This document shows, in pieces, positions 32,101 through 35,862 of a stretch of DNA of 35,862 nucleotides. Origin of the DNA: Nocardioides sp. REDSEA-S33_B3. GTDB taxonomy: Bacteria > Actinomycetota > Actinomycetes > Propionibacteriales > Nocardioidaceae. A program made the translations under genes and the position numbers. The stretch lies in contig LUPK01000023.1 in NCBI GenBank assembly GCA_001627335.1, positions 1 through 35,862 on the forward strand, given 5' to 3'. How positions within the stretch are numbered: the first letter of the stretch is position 1; every line of letters begins with the position of its first letter. The notes under the pieces were generated by a model. That model was given only the letters and a program-made list of their open reading frames with translations, did not search any database and was not told where the DNA came from.

Positions 32101-32863
32101 GCACGATCTCGGGGTCGGCGGGCCGGCCGTCGGTGCCGAAGTAGCGGGCGTAGGCCGGGTCGGTGACCAGCGCCAACCGGAACGTACGACGCTGGACCAG
32201 CGCCCCCGGGGCGGTCCGCGCGGCCGCGGGCAACCCGCTCGCGCGCCCCGTCGTGGCCGACTCGATCAGGCCCTCGGCGACCCGCTCGAGGTCGTCGTGG
32301 TCGCCCAGCGCTGCCCGGTCGTAGACCACGTGCGTGGTCGCGCCGCGCTCGGCCAGCGCCGGGTCGACCGACCAGGCACCGCCCGGCCCGCGCACCGAGG
32401 CGTGGAAGCCGACCGGCGTGACGCTGAGGCGGACCGTGGAGGACGGGTCACCGAGCACGTGGCCGGCGTAGGTGCGGATCTCGGGGTGCGCGGCCTGGAG
32501 CCCGGCCTGCAGCACGGGGTCCTCGACGACCTCGACCGTGCGCGGGGCGCCGTCCGGCCCGGGCACCTCGACCCGGACCGCGCGGGCACCGGGTGAGGAG
32601 ACGGACAGTCGGTCGGCCATGGCCGCGACGTCGACCTCGAAGGCCCGGTAGCGCACCGGCCGCACCCGCACCGGCGCACCGTCGACGCGGTCGGCGGACG
32701 GCAGCGCGAAGCCCCGTAGAGCGGTGAACGCCCCGATGCGCCGCCCGGTCTCACGCCCCTCGTCGTCGGCCGACGCTGACAGTGCCGTGGTGGGCAGCCC
32801 CACGCCCAGGCACAGGGCGATGAGCAGGAGCAGGGGCAGCAGGCGCGGACGCGTGGGGGGCAC
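29084..32863 (-). CDS. Secreted reprolysin-like zinc metalloprotease with Ig-like repeats
   Basis: A 1259-aa exported protease. An N-terminal signal peptide (RPRLLPLLLLIALCLGVGLP, cleavage near ALSASA) precedes a propeptide-like region (HPEIRTYAGHVLGDPSSTVR). A metzincin catalytic domain follows with HELGHQFAGNH at residues 387-397 (zinc ligands H387, H391, H397; catalytic E388) and several cysteines nearby for disulfides. The C-terminal two thirds contain repeated beta-sandwich segments, one PKD/cadherin-like (FELTGSATDVDGDALTYLWE) and one near the end with FRCTLDGRALPCADG, then a basic C-terminal module. No sortase motif or membrane anchor was seen, so it is probably released. Start GTG 32863 is the first start giving a signal peptide; no strong ribosome site or -10 box was found. 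It is single and convergent with nei2. The target protein is unknown. Confidence 0.9.
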   Translation of the reverse strand: MPPTRPRLLPLLLLIALCLGVGLPTTALSASADDEGRETGRRIGAFTALRGFALPSADRVDGAPVRVRPVRYRAFEVDVAAMADRLSVSSPGARAVRVEVPGPDGAPRTVEVVEDPVLQAGLQAAHPEIRTYAGHVLGDPSSTVRLSVTPVGFHASVRGPGGAWSVDPALAERGATTHVVYDRAALGDHDDLERVAEGLIESATTGRASGLPAAARTAPGALVQRRTFRLALVTDPAYARYFGTDGRPADPEIVLAEKAVLMNRVNQIYNDDLAIHMVLVDGSEALNLDTAAKATGADGPCGASACFDAADLDPETGGCTGPLLDRMQFVAGQIIGADRYDVGHLMLGINGGGVAYLGAVGGADKAGGCTGLPFPTGDFMAIDYVAHELGHQFAGNHTFNGTQGACSGGNRNGGTSVEPGSGSSVLAYAGICDTDDLQPHTDPAFSQRTIDEVTAHVTDSPSVYDESQTISMTGFDQVDELTFHYPGAEPITIGTSFLEYNSLNISSTVHQLTGFRPTVVGYDAALPPVSADGFTLKFNLSAGRGVDVERVTVTGDAPGFTATTGVQVQGGPGTNQGFLVEETTNHAPTVTAPVDRTIPLRTPFELTGSATDVDGDALTYLWEQNDTGGTTGSALTSGSTTTGPLFRVFGTAADVSREESLTYGSPDLNLAADDPSRSFPDLAQVLSGNTNAATGSCPAATGEELAPEVVECHSEKLPTATRSLSFRLTARDGFATGGGTQHDDVTLTVGSAGPFRVTSQATATVVEGGTTGTVTWDVAGTSAAAYAPTVRILLSTDGGATFPTVLATTANDGSEQVTWPRTGTEQARLRIEAVDNYFYDVNRADFTIESPVRLTVPASAAVQHSDPLLDGEGEPLTVEVTGADAETLDALEVAVTGISGVSAVRRGDTGVFDLLGGLTDAPGTAEATVTVTGPEDLLVEESFPVTVTPEDLDVRWTGPSVAQLDEPVTLSVALTEPDDGSAGDPRAAAVTLVDRDGGELCTATTAGTPEAATASCTITPTGEPRTITVGTVVTGTHAADDPADDAALDLVVTVVDDVAPETSFVTAPAQVLPSKRLTASLLSSEAGSTFRCTLDGRALPCADGTIDLARAKSGTRVLEAVAVDEAGNVDTTPVRAVVAVPYGPGKLKNLTGWKRVRSDSALGGSFWRSDPRGALLTTKRKVKKADVLALVVSTGRRAGSITVDLGRRDLGRYSLKTDETEDHVVLLLDLDKRRSGKLEIRTLSKKDVQIEGIAWLTRP

Positions 32864-32965
32864 GGTGACGCAACGACGCGTGCGGGCACGCGGTTACGTC
32901 ACGAACAGGCCACGAAGCGACCGCGGGACGGAGGGTCCCAGGCGGAGCGGCCGGGCGGACGGCGG

Positions 32966-33277
32966 TCAGGCGGCGGAGGCGACCGAGGCGGCCACGCGGG
33001 CGTCGACCGGCAGCACCGGGATCGGCGTGGGGGCCATCGCGGCCTCCTCGAGCGCCACGGCGTCGGACACCGAGCGCAGCACGGAGGACAGCGGCACGTC
33101 GAGCGCGCCGCACAGCGAGGCGAGCAGCTCGGAGGATGCCTCCTTCTGCCCCCGCTCGATCTCGGAGATGTAACCGAGGCTGACACGCGCCTCGGCGGAG
33201 ACCTCGCGCAGCGTCATGCCCCGGTCCACGCGGTGGGCGCGGAGCACCTCACCCAGGAGACGTCGGAACAGCACCAT
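32966..33277 (-). CDS. clgR: XRE-family regulator of the ClgR type
   Basis: A 103-aa helix-turn-helix activator. The sequence [20 protein letters not shown] followed by [20 protein letters not shown] is nearly the pattern of mycobacterial ClgR, which activates clp protease and chaperone genes and, in mycobacteria, membrane-stress (Psp) functions. The C-terminal third ([20 protein letters not shown]) is longer and less charged than in ClgR and may affect Clp-dependent turnover. ATG 33277 is preceded by a TAGCGT -10 box with 6-nt spacing, so the mRNA is probably leaderless. It lies next to cinA, as in the usual actinobacterial pgsA-cinA-clgR-DUF3046-recA order, but here a 17-kb block separates it from DUF3046. 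Confidence 0.9.
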   Translation of the reverse strand: MVLFRRLLGEVLRAHRVDRGMTLREVSAEARVSLGYISEIERGQKEASSELLASLCGALDVPLSSVLRSVSDAVALEEAAMAPTPIPVLPVDARVAASVASAA

Positions 33278-33283
33278 GGCTCA

Positions 33284-33289
33284 ACGCTA
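33284..33289 (-). promoter_or_regulatory. Leaderless -10 box of clgR
   Basis: TAGCGT on the minus strand, 6 nt before ATG 33277. The same hexamer serves as the recA -10 box. Confidence 0.6.
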
Positions 33290-33410
33290 CCGGACGCCCA
33301 CACCTTCCCGGGTGGCCATCCCCCGCTCGAGGACCGCCCGGGAGCAGTCTTTGCACGTTCCTCCCGCCTCCATCGGCGCCGACGGGCGCCGACGGGCGGT
33401 GCAGCGGCGC

Positions 33411-33908
33411 TCAGGAGCCCGGCGTGTTCGCTGAGAGCAGAACCTCGCCCAGCATGTCGAGCGCCGCGACGACCGTCCCCGCACGCACGTCCTGCCGATC
33501 ACCGTCCAGCGCGAGCCGTCGATACGTCTCGACGCCAGGGCCGACCAGGCCCACGAAGACGGTGCCCGCGGGCTTGCCCTCCTGCAGGTCCGGCCCCGCG
33601 ACCCCGGTCGTGGCCAGGGCCCAGTCCGCACCCGTGCCGCTCGCTGCGCCGCGGGCCATGGCCACCGCGCACCCCGCCGACACCACGCCCTCGGAGGCGA
33701 TCACCTCTGCCGGGACGTCGAGGAGCCGCTGCTTGAGCTCGGTCGCGTAGGTCACCAGCCCACCGACGTACGCCGCCGAGGAGCCGGGCACGGACGTGAC
33801 CGCCCCCGAGAGCAGCCCGCCGGTCAGCGACTCGGCGGTCGCGAGGGTCTGCCCGCGATCGCGCAGGAGTCGCACCACCCGAGCCGCCGCCGTGCTGTCT
33901 TCGACCAT
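33411..33908 (-). CDS. pncC: CinA C-terminal family nicotinamide-nucleotide amidohydrolase
   Basis: A 165-aa single-domain CinA/PncC protein that deamidates nicotinamide mononucleotide in NAD recycling. It has the motif TLATAESLTGGLLSGAVTSV, followed by YVGGLVTYATELKQRLLDV and GADWALATTGVAGPD. The N-terminal MoCF-like domain of long CinA is absent, which is usual for the actinobacterial gene next to clgR. The start is ATG 33908, with a CAGTCT box 7 nt upstream; the open frame further upstream lies inside the divergent GH15 gene and is rejected. It is divergent from the GH15 gene by only 33 nt. Confidence 0.93.
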   Translation of the reverse strand: MVEDSTAAARVVRLLRDRGQTLATAESLTGGLLSGAVTSVPGSSAAYVGGLVTYATELKQRLLDVPAEVIASEGVVSAGCAVAMARGAASGTGADWALATTGVAGPDLQEGKPAGTVFVGLVGPGVETYRRLALDGDRQDVRAGTVVAALDMLGEVLLSANTPGS

Positions 33909-33915
33909 GGGGGTG

Positions 33916-33921
33916 AGACTG
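33916..33921 (-). promoter_or_regulatory. Possible leaderless -10 box of cinA/pncC
   Basis: CAGTCT on the minus strand, 7 nt before ATG 33908, within the 33-nt gap shared with the GH15 gene. Confidence 0.4.
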
Positions 33922-33928
33922 GCACACG

Positions 33929-33934
33929 TACGTT
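33929..33934 (+). promoter_or_regulatory. Leaderless -10 box of the GH15 gene
   Basis: TACGTT 7 nt before ATG 33942. Its -35 region would overlap the start of pncC. Confidence 0.55.
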
Positions 33935-33941
33935 CGAGGGC

Positions 33942-35717
33942 ATGGCGCTGCGCATCGAGGACTACGCCCTCATCGGGGACCGCCGCGGCGCCGGACTGGT
34001 CGGCACCAACGGGTCGATCGACTGGTTGTGCCTGCCGCGCTTCGACTCCCCCGCCTGCCTGGCCGCCCTGCTCGGCACCGAGGAGCACGGCCACTGGCAG
34101 TTCGAGCCGATCGGCGACTACACCGTCGAGAGGCGCTACGTCGGCGACTCGGCGGTCCTGGAGACCACCTTCCGCACCGACGAGGGCGAGGCCACGCTCA
34201 CCGACCTGATGCCGCACACCGCCGGGCGCGCCGACGTGGTGCGGGTCCTGTGGGGGGTCACCGGGCGGGTCCGCTTCAAGCACACCTGGCGGGTGCGGAT
34301 GGACTACGGCCAGATCCGGCCGTGGGTGCGTCGCCGGAAGGTCGGCGACGAGCCCGTCATCACCGCGGTCGCCGGCCCCGACACCCTGGTGCTGCGCGGT
34401 CCCCACCTCCCGGTCGCCGTGGACCACACGCACGAGGGCGAGGTCGAGGTCGTCGAGGGCCACGAGCTGCGCTTCTCGATGATCTGGGTCCCCTCCCACC
34501 GACCGCTACAGGACCTCGCCACGCACGAGGACGTGGTCAACAAGACCGTCGAGGCCGACGAGGGCTGGGTCGACGCGTGCCGTGACGACCTGCCGCACCT
34601 CGACGTGGTCAAGCGCTCCCTGCTCACCCTGCGCCTGATGACGCACGAGGAGACCGGCGGCATCGTCGCGGCGCCGACGACCTCGCTGCCCGAGAGCTTC
34701 GGCGGCTCCCGCAACTGGGACTATCGCTACTGCTGGCTCCGCGACGCCGCGCTCACCCTCGGCGCCCTGCTCGAGGCCGGCTTCACCGACGAGGCGATGC
34801 TGTGGCGCGACTGGCTGCTGCGGGCCGTCGCGGGCGACCCCGAGGACCTGCAGATCATGTACGGCGTCGACGGCGCCCGCCGCCTGCCCGAGATCGAGCT
34901 CGACCACCTCCCCGGCTACGAGGGCTCGCTGCCGGTGCGCGTCGGCAACGGCGCGGTGAGCCAGCTGCAGCACGACGTGCTCGGCGAGGTCATGGACGCC
35001 CTGTCCGAGACCCGGGAGCACGACGTCGACCCCGACGGTTTCGCCTGGGCCCTGCAGAGGGCGCTCGTCGGCGACCTGCTCGAGCACTGGGACCAGCCGG
35101 ACAACGGCATCTGGGAGATCCGCGGAGAGCCGCAGCAGTTCACGCACTCGAAGGCGATGGTCTGGGTCGCCCTGGACCGGGCGGTCCGCGGGGTCGAGGA
35201 GCACGGGCTCGAGGGCGACGTGGAGCGGTGGCGCGAAGTCCGGGACCAGGTGCGTGCAGAGGTGCTCGAGCGGGGCTACGACGAGGAGCGTGGGACCTTC
35301 GTCCAGCACTACGGCGGCACCGAGGTCGACGCCTCGCTGCTGCAGCTGGTCGCCTTCGGGTTCATCGAGGGCGACGACCCGCGGATGCTGGGCACCATCC
35401 GCGCGATCGAGGAGGACCTCACCCGCGACGGGCTCGTCCTGCGCTACCGCACCTCCTCCGGCGTCGACGGCATCGAGTGCGACGAGCACCCGTTCCTGGC
35501 CTGCTCGTTCTGGCTCGTCTCGGCCTACGCCGCCGCCGGCCGTCTCGACGACGCGCACGCGCTCTTCGACCGGCTCGTGGGCCTGGTCAACGACGTCGGC
35601 CTGCTAGCCGAGGAGTACGACCCCGGAGAGGGCCGGATGGCCGGCAACTTCCCCCAGGCGCTCAGCCATCTCGCGCTGGTCCGCGCCGCCTTCCACCTCG
35701 CCGACGCCGCCGGTTGA
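33942..35717 (+). CDS. Glycoside hydrolase family 15 protein (glucoamylase/trehalase-like)
   Basis: A 591-aa intracellular GH15 enzyme with no signal peptide. The N-terminal beta domain (MALRIEDYALIGDRRGAGLV, then GSIDWLCLPRFDSPACLAAL) is followed by an (alpha/alpha)6 barrel beginning TSLPESFGGSRNWDYRYCWLRDA. Likely catalytic acids are E392 in IWEIRGEPQ and E557/E558 in AEEYDP. The family hydrolyses alpha-glucosidic bonds; actinobacterial members of this length act as alpha,alpha-trehalases or glucoamylases, and the sequence does not decide between them. ATG 33942 follows a TACGTT box by 7 nt, a leaderless start. The stop is followed by dispersed repeats at the window edge. Confidence 0.93.
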   Translation: MALRIEDYALIGDRRGAGLVGTNGSIDWLCLPRFDSPACLAALLGTEEHGHWQFEPIGDYTVERRYVGDSAVLETTFRTDEGEATLTDLMPHTAGRADVVRVLWGVTGRVRFKHTWRVRMDYGQIRPWVRRRKVGDEPVITAVAGPDTLVLRGPHLPVAVDHTHEGEVEVVEGHELRFSMIWVPSHRPLQDLATHEDVVNKTVEADEGWVDACRDDLPHLDVVKRSLLTLRLMTHEETGGIVAAPTTSLPESFGGSRNWDYRYCWLRDAALTLGALLEAGFTDEAMLWRDWLLRAVAGDPEDLQIMYGVDGARRLPEIELDHLPGYEGSLPVRVGNGAVSQLQHDVLGEVMDALSETREHDVDPDGFAWALQRALVGDLLEHWDQPDNGIWEIRGEPQQFTHSKAMVWVALDRAVRGVEEHGLEGDVERWREVRDQVRAEVLERGYDEERGTFVQHYGGTEVDASLLQLVAFGFIEGDDPRMLGTIRAIEEDLTRDGLVLRYRTSSGVDGIECDEHPFLACSFWLVSAYAAAGRLDDAHALFDRLVGLVNDVGLLAEEYDPGEGRMAGNFPQALSHLALVRAAFHLADAAG

Positions 35718-35744
35718 CCCACCGCTGGCTGACCCAACGCACCG

Positions 35745-35836
35745 CCGGTCGAGGAGGCGCGCAAGCGCCGTCTCGAGACCCCGCCCCCACCGCTGGTTGA
35801 GGTGCGAGGAGCGCCAGCGACGAGCCTCGAAACCCC
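35745..35836 (+). repeat. Two adjacent dispersed palindromic repeats
   Basis: Copy one (about 35745-35783) begins CCGGTCGAGGAGGCGCGCAA and contains the stem GGCGC-gcaa-GCGCC nested in GGTCGAG/CTCGAGACC. Copy two (35791-35836) begins CGCTGGTTGAGGTGCGAGGA and ends CCTCGAAACCCCG. Both are of the type seen at 19169-19212 and, more distantly, 3786-3926. They follow the GH15 stop and contain no gene. Confidence 0.75.
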
Positions 35837-35862
35837 GTACGCCGACAAGCAACCTGCTCCAC

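Noticed and set aside
1..35862. CRISPR array, tRNA, rRNA or integrase attachment site
   Set aside because: No regularly spaced direct repeats, no tRNA-like cloverleaf and no rRNA sequence were recognised. The only repeats are the dispersed palindromic type and IS-related.

Overview
The window is chromosomal DNA of a high-GC actinobacterium, most likely Nocardioides or a close relative in the Propionibacteriales. The support is very high GC, codons ending in G or C, the actinobacterial recA neighbourhood (DUF3046, ClgR-type regulator, CinA, recA, recX), many leaderless genes with a TAnnnT-type -10 box 6-7 nt before the start codon, and dispersed 'GGTCGAG...CTCGAGACC' repeats of a kind I associate with Nocardioides. 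The genus is an inference.

Layout. 1-3066 is an insertion zone: the 5' part of an IS110 transposase, an IS3 element with a recognisable right end but no left end or normal orfA start, an orphan gene, and gene-poor DNA. 3067-5150 holds recX and recA (minus strand), with a PafBC/RecA-NDp-type promoter and a LexA box upstream of recA. 5206-15687 is the most interesting part. On the minus strand, DUF3046, an MFS transporter, methylthioadenosine phosphorylase and a sugar-nucleotide epimerase form one unit. GT2 glycosyltransferase, DUF2064/TIGR04282 transferase, methyltransferase, membrane molybdenum oxidoreductase, four-helix membrane protein, response regulator and histidine kinase form a second unit in which every junction overlaps. 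A GT-C-like membrane protein is transcribed divergently. 15742-19109 holds a DinB-fold protein, a possible small membrane protein and a DrrA/B-type ABC exporter. 19248-22184 is one gene fusing SRPBCC, thiolase-like and crotonase domains. 22303-23480 is a methyltransferase/hypothetical pair. 23568-29044 is lhr-nei2 (DNA repair). 29084-35717 holds a secreted zinc metalloprotease, clgR, cinA/pncC and a GH15 glycosidase. The right edge is repeat DNA.

How the genes may work together. The phosphorylase, epimerase, polyprenyl-phosphate-type GT2, DUF2064 transferase and GT-C protein match, from memory, the Mycobacterium tuberculosis Rv0535-Rv0541c neighbourhood, linked to the 5-methylthioxylose (MTX) cap of lipoarabinomannan. 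My leading proposal is that this window carries an MTX-like methylthio-sugar capping pathway. It is expanded with a methyltransferase, an MsrP/SUOX-type molybdenum enzyme that could interconvert thioether and sulfoxide, and a dedicated two-component system. The gene order, overlaps and motifs are seen in the sequence; the pathway is inference.

The DNA-repair genes share a second theme. recA has both a LexA box and a RecA-NDp-type promoter, and lhr-nei2 has a near match to the RecA-NDp promoter, suggesting joint control by the PafBC DNA-damage response.
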